The notes under the pieces were generated by a model, which was given only the letters and a program-made list of their open reading frames with translations, was not told where the DNA came from and made no database searches. From Streptomyces echinatus (GTDB lineage Bacteria; Actinomycetota; Actinomycetes; Streptomycetales; Streptomycetaceae), in NCBI RefSeq assembly GCF_014203595.1, contig NZ_JACHJK010000003.1, positions 575,554 to 639,553 on the forward strand: a stretch of DNA of 64,000 bases. Reading direction: 5' to 3'. Position numbers and translations under genes: made by a program. Numbering within the stretch: the first letter of the stretch is position 1; each line of letters opens with the position of its first letter. This document shows positions 7,606 through 17,566 of the stretch, in pieces.

Positions 7606-9363
7606 TCAGTTGTAGACGCCGAACTCGTACAGCGAGTAGCCCCAGCCCGTGCCGCGGGCGGTGCCGTTGATCCGGACGTACCGGCCGGTCCCGGTGACGT
7701 CGTAGTCGTCGACGCCGCCGTTTCCGTCCGTCACGGTGCGCACGGTCTGCCAGGTCCGGCCGTCGTCGGAGGTCTGCACGGTGTACGCCTTGGCGTAGGA
7801 CGCCTCCCACAGCAGCTGGACGTGGCGGAAGGTGGTGCGGGTGCCGAGGTCGACCTGGATCCACTGGGGGTCGCTCCAGTCACTGGCCCAGCGCGTGTTC
7901 CGGTTCCCGTCGACGGCGTTGGCGGCGGGGCACGGGCAGTCGCCGTAGCCCGGCTGGTAGGAGGAGGCGGTGGCGGGCTTGCCGAGAGCTATGTCGGTGC
8001 CGTTCACCACGGGCGGAACGACCCTGACGGAGCGGGTCTCCACGCCGACGTTTCCATGGCCGTCGGTCACCTTGACGTAGACCTTCCACACGCCCGGCCG
8101 GTCCGGTGCCGTGATCTTCAGCCGGCCGCCGCCGAGGTCGGTGAACGGCAGCGGGCCGAGGTTCTTGCTCTGGTCGATGTACATGCTGTTGTCGAGGACC
8201 TCGTGGGCGAGGGGGTCCCCGTCGGGGTCGGTGGCCCTGACCGCGAGGACCAGGTCCTGGCCCGCCTGGACGGTGCCCGGGTCGCCCTCGACGGTCAGGC
8301 CGGAGACGACGGGCGGTGTGTTGTCGTGCGAGGTGTCCCCGCCGTAGGCGCGCTTGACCGCGTAGTACGAGAGTCGTCTCTGGCCGGCGGGCAGCAGGTT
8401 GAACCAGATGCCGCCGAAGTCGTACTCGGTGCCGTAGTGGAACATCGTGGCGCCCAGCGCGACGCCCTTGTGGGCGGTGACGCAGCCCCAGGCGCGGGTG
8501 TAGCCGTCGGCCTTGGCCGCGTCGCTCGGCTCCAGTGGCACGCCGTTGGCGTCGTCGGGTACCTCCCACTCGCCCGCCGGCCCCGTCTCGGTGACGATGT
8601 ACGGCTTGCTGTAACCACCCTGCTGCCAGGCGGACTTGATGTCGCAGACGGCGTTGTAGGAGTTGACGGCGTACAGGTCGAGGTCGGGGGCGTTCTTCTT
8701 GAAGTAGGGCCAGGCGCCGACCCAGGCGTCCGTGGAGGTGACCGGGTGGCCGGGGTCGACGGCGTGGACCCTCTTCGTGATGTCGTTGACGAGGGTGGTG
8801 TAGGCGTCGCGCTGGCGTTCCAGCTCGGTGCCGCCGTAGCAGTTCTGCAGTCCGAGGACCGACTCGTTGCCGACGTCCCACATCAGCACGCCGGGGTTGT
8901 CCTTGTAGGTCTGGACCCACCGGGGGAACTCGTCGAGCACCTGGTTCCTGTAGGCGGTGTCCGTCACGTAGTTGACGCAGCCGCCGCTGCCGGGACCGCC
9001 GCCGGGCTGGAGCCAGAATCCCGCGATGACCTTGATTCCGTGCGCGGCGGCGGAGTCGAACAGCGGTTTGCTGGTGGCGTCGGTGCCCCAGGTCCGGATG
9101 GTGTTGACGCCCATGGACTTCAGGTCGGGCAGGTACCTGTCGGCGTCGGCTGTGGACGGGCCCCAGGTCAGGCCCTTGATCTGGTACGGCTTTCCGTCCA
9201 CGGTGAGCTGCCAGTCGCCCTGGGTGCCGGTGACCTTGACGACGCCGCCGGCCGCGTGGGCCCGGGCGGCCGGCAGGGCGGTGAGGGCGCCGAGGGTGAG
9301 GACGCCGGCGGCGAGGGGCGCGGAGAGGCGGCGCGCGCGGGTGCGGGGTGGTGGTGGGGTCAT
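7606..9363 (-). CDS. Secreted clan-A glycoside hydrolase with C-terminal discoidin (F5/8 type C) domain
   Basis: 585 residues. MTPPPPRTRARRLSAPLAAG starts an Arg-containing signal peptide ending near ARAHA. Residues ~40-370 form a TIM-barrel glycosidase: WGPSTADADRYLPDL, a WDVGNES motif (candidate acid/base Glu after Asn) and VTETGPAGEW (candidate nucleophile). This resembles GH2/GH5/GH72-like enzymes; the exact family is not assigned. An Ig-like linker (TVEGDPGTVQAG) leads to a ~130-residue discoidin carbohydrate-binding domain (ASSYQPGYGDC, WIQVDLG, YVRINGT). It lies 44 bases after the DUF1996 gene on the same strand, probably one operon from the promoter carrying operator site 2. Confidence 0.85.
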   Translation of the reverse strand: MTPPPPRTRARRLSAPLAAGVLTLGALTALPAARAHAAGGVVKVTGTQGDWQLTVDGKPYQIKGLTWGPSTADADRYLPDLKSMGVNTIRTWGTDATSKPLFDSAAAHGIKVIAGFWLQPGGGPGSGGCVNYVTDTAYRNQVLDEFPRWVQTYKDNPGVLMWDVGNESVLGLQNCYGGTELERQRDAYTTLVNDITKRVHAVDPGHPVTSTDAWVGAWPYFKKNAPDLDLYAVNSYNAVCDIKSAWQQGGYSKPYIVTETGPAGEWEVPDDANGVPLEPSDAAKADGYTRAWGCVTAHKGVALGATMFHYGTEYDFGGIWFNLLPAGQRRLSYYAVKRAYGGDTSHDNTPPVVSGLTVEGDPGTVQAGQDLVLAVRATDPDGDPLAHEVLDNSMYIDQSKNLGPLPFTDLGGGRLKITAPDRPGVWKVYVKVTDGHGNVGVETRSVRVVPPVVNGTDIALGKPATASSYQPGYGDCPCPAANAVDGNRNTRWASDWSDPQWIQVDLGTRTTFRHVQLLWEASYAKAYTVQTSDDGRTWQTVRTVTDGNGGVDDYDVTGTGRYVRINGTARGTGWGYSLYEFGVYN

Positions 9364-9407
9364 GGTGGTCCGGATCTCCGTGGGGAGTGGGGGTGTGGTG
9401 GGGGCCG

Positions 9408-10481
9408 TCAGGGCAGGCGGTAGTCGGAGTTCAGGGCGGCGCCCGCCTCGGGGTGGGTCTCGTCGTAGCCGCGGGCGTCGCACTGCAGTCCGCCGACGAT
9501 GCAGTGGTCGACCAGGGCCTGGAGCGTGCGGTCGTCCCAGGCGTTGAAGAAGTCGTAGTGGAAGCTGTGACCGGTGCCGCTGGCCAGCCGTACCCGTGAC
9601 AGGTCGCCGTTGACGGGGAACGCCATCTTGAACTCGATCATCGGCAGCGCGACGGGGTGGTCGGTGGGGCAGACGTTGTCGTTGGTGCCGGGTTTGACGA
9701 CGGGGTAGGCCATGTGGCTCTTGTGGTCGGGGGTGTCCAGGTACTTGCCGTCCCAGCAACTGGGGGCCTGGAAGCGGATGTTGAGCTGGACGTCGGCGCG
9801 GTTCGGGCAGGTCGCCGGGAACTCGGTGTTGAAGTAGCTGTCACCGCACTCCCAGCCCTCGACGAAGCCGGGGTGGTGGCGGAACTCGTCGGCGCTCTGC
9901 ATCGGGCTGCCGACGACGAACCGCAGGCCCTTGGGGAAGGGCCGGACGCCGGTGTAGTCGGTGACGCCGGTCTTGTAATAGATGACCTGCGGGCCGAGGG
10001 GCAGGATCGGCTTGTCCCCGTTGTACAGGGTGGGCATCCAGTAGCCGGACAGGTCTCCGGGGGCCTTGCAGGTGGTGGTGCCGGCACTCAGTGAGGCGGT
10101 CGTGCTCCCGGCGTAGGTGGTGGTGTTGCCCATGAACGTGTGGTCGTGGGACTTGCCGGGCTGCTGTGGATAGACGATCGGGTCGTCGGGCTTGGTGTGG
10201 CTGACCGCGCAGTTGGCCTGGAACTCGTGGAAGTAGCGGTGCGGCGGGTTCTGTGTGGACGGGGTGACGCCGGTGACGGGCGGGTTGGCGGGGATGTAGC
10301 CGTCGCCGTCGGGGTCCTCGGGTGAGGCGGCCGTCGACAGGGCCATGGTGTGGCCGGGGTGCGCGGCCGGCACCGTGGCGCCGGGCGTGGACGAGGCGGC
10401 GACCGAGGTGACACCGAACGAGGCGAGCACCAGGGCGGAGGTGATCAGCGCGCCTGAGAGGAACTTGGATCTCCGTGACAT
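9408..10481 (-). CDS. Secreted DUF1996 domain protein
   Basis: 357 residues with a signal peptide (MSRRSKFLSGALITSALVLA) and GGAGCC directly upstream of the ATG. The mature part carries the DUF1996 hallmarks: HRYFHEFQANCAVSH, KSHDHTFMGN, GYWMPTLY and GHSFHYDFFNAWDD. The many conserved His and Asp residues suggest metal or carbohydrate binding. DUF1996 proteins are common in fungi and actinobacteria and have no firm function. Upstream at 10526-10539 sits a strong LacI-type palindrome, so the gene likely belongs to the glucan regulon with the downstream glycosidase. Confidence 0.85.
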   Translation of the reverse strand: MSRRSKFLSGALITSALVLASFGVTSVAASSTPGATVPAAHPGHTMALSTAASPEDPDGDGYIPANPPVTGVTPSTQNPPHRYFHEFQANCAVSHTKPDDPIVYPQQPGKSHDHTFMGNTTTYAGSTTASLSAGTTTCKAPGDLSGYWMPTLYNGDKPILPLGPQVIYYKTGVTDYTGVRPFPKGLRFVVGSPMQSADEFRHHPGFVEGWECGDSYFNTEFPATCPNRADVQLNIRFQAPSCWDGKYLDTPDHKSHMAYPVVKPGTNDNVCPTDHPVALPMIEFKMAFPVNGDLSRVRLASGTGHSFHYDFFNAWDDRTLQALVDHCIVGGLQCDARGYDETHPEAGAALNSDYRLP

Positions 10482-10525
10482 GGGGGCTCCTCGACGGGAG
10501 GGGAAGGAGAAGTCGTACGGAGTTG

Positions 10526-10539
10526 GGAGAGCGCTCTCC
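10526..10539. promoter_or_regulatory. Putative LacI operator (site 2)
   Basis: Perfect 14-base palindrome GGAGAGCGCTCTCC, 45 bases upstream of the DUF1996 start, in the region between that gene and the divergent GH55-like gene. It is the longest of the three copies. Confidence 0.65.
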
Positions 10540-10726
10540 ACCGCTGGAGTGTTGGGGCGGCGACGGGAGGGTGTCAAGGGAAACCGACAAACAATCAGGG
10601 GACGACCTTCGCTCACTTCTCGAAGGCGCGGCAGACGAAATGACGGCCAATCAGGCGTCGGGGCGCGGGAATTCGGTCGCAACTCTTGACGCGTCGTTCA
10701 CGCCAATGAAGCATCCAACGTCAAGA

Positions 10727-10734
10727 GAGCGCTC
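10727..10734. promoter_or_regulatory. Putative LacI operator (site 3)
   Basis: GAGCGCTC inside the imperfect palindrome GAGAGCGCTCCC, about 43 bases before the GH55-like start and 30-40 bases downstream of a TTGACG that could be a -35 element (10686-10691). It would let one repressor control both arms of the divergent cluster. Confidence 0.55.
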
Positions 10735-10777
10735 CCTCACCCCACTTCGTTCATTTACTGAACAAGGAGAGCCGCGC

Positions 10778-12580
<1,803 letters not shown>

Positions 12581-12589
12581 CAGGCGGTC

Positions 12590-12620
12590 GGGCTCGGCCC
12601 CGGGCAGCCGGGCCGAGCCC
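12590..12620 (+). terminator. Hairpin after GH55-like gene
   Basis: Perfect 11-bp stem GGGCTCGGCCC / GGGCCGAGCCC with a 9-base loop, 10 bases after the stop codon. There is no T-run, as usual in Streptomyces. Confidence 0.7.
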
Positions 12621-12745
12621 TTGCCCCCCGTCAGCGGCCCGGCGGCCCGGCGGTTCGGGGCACCCGGCACCGTGGCTACTCGGCGGAGGGGTGCCCGTCA
12701 ATGTCCCGGAGCGACGACAGCATTGCGGAGGTCTCTGAGCGGTCG

Positions 12746-13276
12746 TCATCCTCGTGACCTGCGCCCATGCATCCGTGCCCGCCGCTTGCCCACCCGGGCT
12801 CGGGCGGCGCCGAGAGTCATCCGCGTCAGGACGGTGCTCAACTTGCCCAAGCGCCATGCCTTCCCGTACTGGACGGCCAGGAAGACGCGAGTCGCGAACG
12901 TGTCAGGGTCGTCGAGGCCCCGCGTCCGCTCGGCGGCGTCGGCGACCCGCTCCAACAGGGCGATCGCTTCCGCGCGGCGGCCCGTCCTCCCGTAGATCCC
13001 GGCCAGGGCGAAGCACACATCCATCGTGCCGGGGTGGTCAGGACCCACCGTCCGCCCGGCGACGGCGCCTTCCAGCAGGGCGGTCGCTTCCTCGGCGCGC
13101 CCTGTCCTCTCGTAGGCGAAGGCTTGGTCGGCGCGGGCCATCAGGGTTTCGGGATGGTCCGGGCCCAGGGTCCGCTCGTAGCCGGCCACGACGTGGTCCA
13201 GCAGCGCGGTCGCCTCATCGAGACGCCCTGTCTCCGCGCAGGCGATCCTTTTGGCACTGCCACGACGCCCGGCCAC
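12746..13276 (-). pseudogene. TPR (kinesin-light-chain type) protein remnant
   Basis: About 176 residues hold three tetratricopeptide units typical of large Streptomyces NB-ARC/TPR proteins: GYERTLGPDHPETLMARADQ, TVGPDHPGTMDVCFALAGIY and RGLDDPDTFATRVFLAVQYG. The N-terminus begins in the middle of a repeat (ETGRLDEATALLDHVV) next to a hexanucleotide microsatellite. The C-terminus degenerates into Arg-rich sequence. Such proteins normally carry several hundred residues more. I infer a decayed 3' fragment; a small stand-alone TPR protein cannot be excluded. Confidence 0.55.
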
Positions 13277-13306
13277 CGCACCGGCCCGAACCGGCCGCGC
13301 ACGGCA

Positions 13307-13363
<57 letters not shown>

Positions 13364-13407
13364 CGGGACGCGAGAGCCGGTCGGGCGACCGGGGAGGGAA
13401 AGTATGA

Positions 13408-13800
13408 ATGTCGCGGTACCGTGGAAATATGAGCCGCCACCCGGACCGCGACCAGATCCGGATCGAGAGCGTCCTGTCCGCGCTGGGCAGCCCCGTACGA
13501 CTCTCCGTCATCCGTGTGCTCGACGCGGGCGGGGAGCACAACTGCGGCAGCGTACTGGGAATCCTGGGGATCACCGCCAAGTCGACCATGACACATCACT
13601 GGCGCGTCCTGCGCGAGAGCGGCGTCATCTGGCAGCACCCGTCCGGCAGGGAGAACCTGCTCTCCCTGCGGCGCGACGACCTCGACGCGCGCTACCCGGG
13701 ACTCCTGGACGCGATCCTGACGGGGGTCGTCGACGACGAAGCGCTGGAAAAGGGGTCGCCTTCCCCGTCCGCCGGCGTCCGGGCCCGCTCCGACAGCTGA
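13408..13800 (+). CDS. ArsR-type winged-helix transcriptional regulator
   Basis: 130 residues. ESVLSALGSPVRLSVIRVLD is the classic first helix of ArsR-like regulators; ILGITAKSTMTHHWRVLRES is the recognition helix-turn-helix and WQHPSGRENLLSLRRDDLDA the wing. No CxC metal site is visible apart from one NCG Cys, so a non-metal signal is likely. The first in-frame ATG (13408) is ~8 bases after GGGAGGGAA and is preferred over the ATG at 13429. It is alone and has no obvious target next to it. Confidence 0.82.
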   Translation: MSRYRGNMSRHPDRDQIRIESVLSALGSPVRLSVIRVLDAGGEHNCGSVLGILGITAKSTMTHHWRVLRESGVIWQHPSGRENLLSLRRDDLDARYPGLLDAILTGVVDDEALEKGSPSPSAGVRARSDS

Positions 13801-14216
13801 CCCGCGCGACGAGGAACGGCGGGGTTCGGACGAGAGGCACCGAGGAAAGTCTCGCCGTCACCCCGGAGTTCCGCACGCGCCTGCCCGCCGTCTCCGCGTC
13901 GGCACTCCTCCTTCCGCCTCCGGGACGGAACCGCGGCTCCGCGCCGCCGCCGCACTGCGCGACGAGCCGCTGACACTCCACGCGGTCGTTCCGTGCCCTG
14001 AGGGATCCGCGGCACGCCAGCCCATTTCCGCACAATCAGACGGCCACGCAAGCCGCCTCCGGCCGTCGAGGCGGCAAGCTCCTCGCGGAGCAGGCCGGTT
14101 GGCCGCCGATAGTTCCGCGCTATCCCCGAATGCCATCATCCGCTGACCCGTTGGCCTGCCCGAGACTCACTGGCAACCGATCGTTCAACCCCACAGGACG
14201 AGAAGGAGCCACCCCC
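13801..14216. other. Long upstream region of the snapalysin gene
   Basis: 416 bases without a supported gene. In S. lividans and S. coelicolor a LysR gene (snpR) lies divergently here, but I find no LysR helix-turn-helix in any frame. A LysR-type binding site is present near 14108-14124. Confidence 0.55.
14108..14124. promoter_or_regulatory. LysR-type binding box upstream of snpA
   Basis: GATAG and CTATC separated by 7 bases give the LysR consensus T-N11-A within ATAG-N7-CTAT, ~93 bases upstream of the snapalysin start. snpA of other Streptomyces is known to be activated by the LysR protein SnpR. The matching regulator is not encoded in this window. Confidence 0.55.
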
Positions 14217-14909
14217 ATGGCGTCGTTCCGCAGCAACACCGGGTCGCGGTACTCCAGAAGACTTCCGGCCCTCGCGCTCGGTCTCGGTCTGGCCACCGCC
14301 GCACTGGGCACCGCGAGCCCCGCGACCGCCCAGAACCCCACCGCGGCCCCCACCCACACCAGCACCGCGGCCGCTTACACAGGCTCGTCCGAGAGCTCCG
14401 GCAACAAGGCGTTCTACGACGCCGTGCTGAAGTCGGTCGCCGAGCGGCAGGCCGCCCATCCCTCCCTGAAGGTGGTGACCGTCTACTACAACGCCTCCTC
14501 GGCCCCCAGCTTCCGCTCCCAGATATCGAGCTCGGCCTCGATATGGAACAGCTCCGTGTCGAACGTAAAGCTCCAGGCGACCTCGGGCACGGGTGACTTC
14601 GCCTACTACGAGGGCAACGACTCGCGCGGGTCCTACGCCTCCACCAACGGGCACGGCCGCGGCTACATCTTCCTGGACTACGCGCAGAACCAGCAGTACG
14701 ACTCCGTCCGGGTCGCCGCCCACGAGACCGGACACGTGCTGGGCCTGCCCGACCACTACAGCGGACCGTGCAGCGAACTGATGTCCGGTGGCGGGCCCGG
14801 CACGTCCTGCACCAACCGGTACCCGAACGCCACCGAGCGCGCCCGGGTCAACCAGCTGTGGGTCAACGGCCTGGCCAAGGCGCTCGCGCAGGTGAGCAAG
14901 GCGGGCTGA
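14217..14909 (+). CDS. snpA: Snapalysin, extracellular small neutral protease (M7)
   Basis: 230-residue precursor with a signal peptide ([20 protein letters not shown]) and a short propeptide. The zinc site [11 protein letters not shown] has the M7 pattern: two His, then Asp as third ligand. A Met-turn (LMSGGGPG) and two Cys (GPCSEL, GTSC) follow, all as in Streptomyces snapalysins. AAGGAG lies 8 bases before the ATG. It degrades milk proteins in known strains and probably serves extracellular peptide nutrition. A LysR-type box lies upstream and a strong hairpin follows. Confidence 0.95.
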   Translation: MASFRSNTGSRYSRRLPALALGLGLATAALGTASPATAQNPTAAPTHTSTAAAYTGSSESSGNKAFYDAVLKSVAERQAAHPSLKVVTVYYNASSAPSFRSQISSSASIWNSSVSNVKLQATSGTGDFAYYEGNDSRGSYASTNGHGRGYIFLDYAQNQQYDSVRVAAHETGHVLGLPDHYSGPCSELMSGGGPGTSCTNRYPNATERARVNQLWVNGLAKALAQVSKAG

Positions 14910-14959
14910 CGCCGGTGGGCACGACAGGCTGAGCTCCCCCACGGCCGGCCCGTCACCAC

Positions 14960-14996
14960 GGTACGGACCGCGGCGCGCCGATCCGCGGTCCGTACC
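14960..14996 (+). terminator. Hairpin after snpA
   Basis: Perfect 14-bp stem GGTACGGACCGCGG / CCGCGGTCCGTACC with a 9-base loop, 50 bases after the snpA stop. Confidence 0.75.
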
Positions 14997-15073
14997 ACCT
15001 CCGGGCAGGACGGCACGGCGCCGGAACCGGCCCGGGGTACCTCGGCGGCCCCGCCGCCGATAGGCTCGGCGTC

Positions 15074-15325
15074 GTGACGGGCACACGAGAGCAGACCCCG
15101 CCGGCGACGGACGCGGGGACCGCGGCCTGCGCGGCGGCGTTCCTGAAGGGCCAGGAGATCACGACAACGGGCTGCGGGCGCTGCGGTACGGAGATCTCCG
15201 GGGTGAACGGCCGCTACGCGTGCGGGAACTGCGGGTGGGTCAACCACTGGTCCGAGGGACACACGGAGCTGCCGGCCTACGATCCGGTCGGTGACTTCCC
15301 GATGGACGAGCCCCCGAGTACGTGA
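15074..15325 (+). CDS. Small CxxC-CxxC zinc ribbon protein
   Basis: 83 residues from a GTG start. Two knuckles, GCGRCGTEISG and ACGNCGWVNHW, form a likely four-Cys zinc site. The rest is acidic and Pro-rich with no membrane segment. TAGGCT at 15061-15066 ends 7 bases before the GTG and there is no Shine-Dalgarno sequence, so it is probably a leaderless transcript. Small proteins of this type are common in Streptomyces; the function is unknown (protein or nucleic-acid contact is a guess). Confidence 0.7.
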   Translation: MTGTREQTPPATDAGTAACAAAFLKGQEITTTGCGRCGTEISGVNGRYACGNCGWVNHWSEGHTELPAYDPVGDFPMDEPPST

Positions 15326-15355
15326 CGTTCGGCGGGCGTTGTCAGGCCCGTCGGT

Positions 15356-15712
15356 TCACTCCGGATGCGCCACCGCGTCCTTCTGCAGCTGAACGGCCGC
15401 TATCAGGCTCAGCCGCGGCTCCGCCCGGCGCAGCGCCTTCAGTGCCGCGATCGAGGCGATGTCGCCGGTGAAGCCGACGGCGGACAGCTGGGACCGCACC
15501 CAGCTCGCCCGCACCTGGGTCTCGGTGGCGGCGGCCGTGGACTCGACAAGGGCGAGGGCACGTTCGAGGCCCGGGCGTTCCTCCGGCGTGGTGTCGGCCA
15601 GCGCCTGACGAAGAGCCGACGTGACCAGATCCGCATCCCGGATGAGCAGTACGGCGTCGTGCTTCCCGGCCAGTCCCGCGATTGCCTTCATGCGGATCAC
15701 TATGGTCGTCAT
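15356..15712 (-). CDS. Conserved-looking hypothetical protein, helical
   Basis: 118 residues, MTTIVIRMKAIAGLAGKHDA onward, with AAGGGA close to the ATG. It reads as a soluble, mostly helical protein without signal peptide, Cys or recognised motif. Codon use is typical of the window (high GC3). It lies between the zinc ribbon gene (convergent) and the TetR gene (same strand, ~120 bases apart). I do not recognise a family. Confidence 0.6.
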   Translation of the reverse strand: MTTIVIRMKAIAGLAGKHDAVLLIRDADLVTSALRQALADTTPEERPGLERALALVESTAAATETQVRASWVRSQLSAVGFTGDIASIAALKALRRAEPRLSLIAAVQLQKDAVAHPE

Positions 15713-15829
15713 GATCCCTTGCGGCCAAGGAATTTGAGGAGTCTCAGAGACTCCGTGCCTGGCCAGGCCTTCGCCCGATACCCCTCAGTCCCCATGGGAT
15801 TTCGGACAACTCCGTTCCGGTGCGCGCTT

Positions 15830-16444
15830 TCATGCCCGGTGTGGACCGAGCAGGCGGTCGAGAGCCCGCCGGGCACGGTCGACGGCGTCCGGGGCCGCGA
15901 AGAGCTGGATCTCCTGGTTCAGCGCCATGAACAGGCCGATCAGCTCGAACACCGTCTGCTCCGGGTCGCTGCCCGCCGGCAGGTCGCCCGCCGCCACGGC
16001 CGTACGCACCTCGGCGGCAAGGCGGCGCCGCCAGGCCCGGTACATCCGGGCCACGGATTCGCGGACGGGGCCGCCGCGGGCGTCGAACTCGACGGAAGCC
16101 GTGGTGAAGAAGCATCCGCCGGGGAAGACGTCGCGCGCGGTGTCCAGGTAGGCGATCCAGGCGTCGCAGACGGCCCGCAGGCGGGGCAGGCCCGGCTCCC
16201 TGTCCGCAGCGGGCTCCCACACCAGCCGGGAGAACGCCGCGGCGGCTCCGTCCAGCGTCGCCAGCTGGAGTGTCTCCTTGGTGCCGAAGTGCCCGAGGAC
16301 CCCCGCCTTGCTCATCCCGAGGTCGGCGGCCAGGCGCCCGATGGTGAGCCCTTCGAGGCCGTCGCTCGACGCGAGGGCGATGCCGCGCTCGACGATGCGC
16401 TCCCGCGTTCTGCGGGCTTCGGCTGCGGAGTTACGAGGGCTCAT
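15830..16444 (-). CDS. TetR-family transcriptional regulator
   Basis: 204 residues. The N-terminal helix-turn-helix reads RERIVERGIALASSDGLEGL then LAADLGMSKAGVLGHFGTKE, the classic TetR signature; the C-terminal part resembles the TetR_C group with GGCFFTTASVEFDA. It is divergent from the KASIII gene with 92 bases between the starts. A palindrome ACCGATCGGT lies in that gap, so it probably represses both itself and the synthase. Start is the ATG giving MSPRNSAAEARRTRERI. Confidence 0.92.
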   Translation of the reverse strand: MSPRNSAAEARRTRERIVERGIALASSDGLEGLTIGRLAADLGMSKAGVLGHFGTKETLQLATLDGAAAAFSRLVWEPAADREPGLPRLRAVCDAWIAYLDTARDVFPGGCFFTTASVEFDARGGPVRESVARMYRAWRRRLAAEVRTAVAAGDLPAGSDPEQTVFELIGLFMALNQEIQLFAAPDAVDRARRALDRLLGPHRA

Positions 16445-16482
16445 GCCCTCATCGTAGCGAGTGGCCCACCATTTAGCTTCCG

Positions 16483-16492
16483 ACCGATCGGT
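16483..16492. promoter_or_regulatory. Putative TetR operator between tetR and KASIII genes
   Basis: Perfect palindrome ACCGATCGGT, extendable to CGACCGATCGGTTG with one mismatch pair, beside a TATATT that may be a -10 element. It is the obvious candidate operator for the divergent TetR protein. Confidence 0.6.
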
Positions 16493-16536
16493 TGCTATAT
16501 TCCGGGGCACCTGATGCCGAGCCGAGGAGAGCAGCT

Positions 16537-17493
16537 GTGCGTTCCGCCATGCCGGGAAGCCGTATCACCGCCCTGGGCCACCACCAGCCGACACGTGTCC
16601 TCACCAATGACGACCTGGCCACCATGGTCGACACCAGCGACGAGTGGATCCGGCGCCGGACCGGGATCGCCACCCGCCGCATCGCCGCCCCCGACGAGTC
16701 CGTCACCGACATGGCGGCGGCCGCCGCGGGCAAGGCGCTGGCCGCGTCGGGGCTGGAGCCCGCCGACATCGGACTGATCACCGTGGCGACCTGCACGGCC
16801 GTCGACCGCTGCCCCTCGATCGCCGCCCAAGTCGCCGAGCGCCTCGGCCTGCCCTCCCCCGTGGCCTTCGACCTCAACAACGGATGCGCCGGCTTCTGCA
16901 CCGCGCTCGCCTGCGCGGACCACTCGATCCGGGCGGGTGCCGCCCGGCACGCCCTGGTCATCGGCGCCGAGAAGATGTCCGACGTCACCGACTGGACCGA
17001 CCGCCGCAGCTGCGTCCTGCTCGGCGACGGAGCGGGCGCCGCCGTGCTCAGCGCCTCCGCCGACGCCGGGATCGGCCCGGTCTGCTGGGGCTCGGACCCC
17101 ACCCGCGGCGATGCCGTCCGCCTCGTCGACGACTGGCACCCGCGGTTCGCCCAGGAGGGCCAGACGGTCTTCCGCTGGGCCACCGGCGAACTCCCCGCGA
17201 TCGCCCGGGAAGCCTGCGCACGGGCCGGCCTGGAACCGGCCGAACTGGCCGGTGTGGTCACCCACCAGGCGAACCTGCGCATCATCGACGCCGTCGTACG
17301 GCAACTCGGTCTCGCCGAGAGCGCGGTGATCGCCCACGACGTCGTCGAGTCGGGCAACACGTCCGCCGCGTCCGTACCGCTCGCCCTGTCCAAGCTCACC
17401 GAACGCGGTGAACTCCGCACCGGCGCCCCGGTCCTGCTCCTCGCCTTCGGCGGCGGACTGTCCTGGGCCGGCCAGGTCATCACCTGCCCCTGA
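16537..17493 (+). CDS. fabH: 3-oxoacyl-ACP synthase III (FabH-like KASIII)
   Basis: 318 residues from a GTG with GAGGAG 7 bases upstream. The thiolase-fold triad is intact: Cys (~117) in DLNNGCAGF, His in VTHQANLRI and Asn in ESGNTSAAS. The N-terminal DEWIRRRTGI motif and C-terminal LLLAFGGGLSWAG are standard. KASIII condenses a starter acyl-CoA with malonyl-ACP. The gene stands alone next to its own TetR, away from a fab cluster, and the motif before the Cys (NNG rather than the usual SAA-type) is unusual, so an alternative starter or a secondary-metabolite role is plausible. Confidence 0.92.
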   Translation: MRSAMPGSRITALGHHQPTRVLTNDDLATMVDTSDEWIRRRTGIATRRIAAPDESVTDMAAAAAGKALAASGLEPADIGLITVATCTAVDRCPSIAAQVAERLGLPSPVAFDLNNGCAGFCTALACADHSIRAGAARHALVIGAEKMSDVTDWTDRRSCVLLGDGAGAAVLSASADAGIGPVCWGSDPTRGDAVRLVDDWHPRFAQEGQTVFRWATGELPAIAREACARAGLEPAELAGVVTHQANLRIIDAVVRQLGLAESAVIAHDVVESGNTSAASVPLALSKLTERGELRTGAPVLLLAFGGGLSWAGQVITCP

Positions 17494-17566
17494 CGCGGTA
17501 CCGGCGGGTCAGGGGTACGGCCGCCCCGGCCCCCGCGCGGCGACGGGGTCCAGGGGCGGCGCCTCG

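Noticed and set aside
7591..9423. Forward ORF of 610 codons opposite the glycosidase gene
   Set aside because: Antisense of a well-supported secreted glycosidase; composition is typical of high-GC shadow frames.
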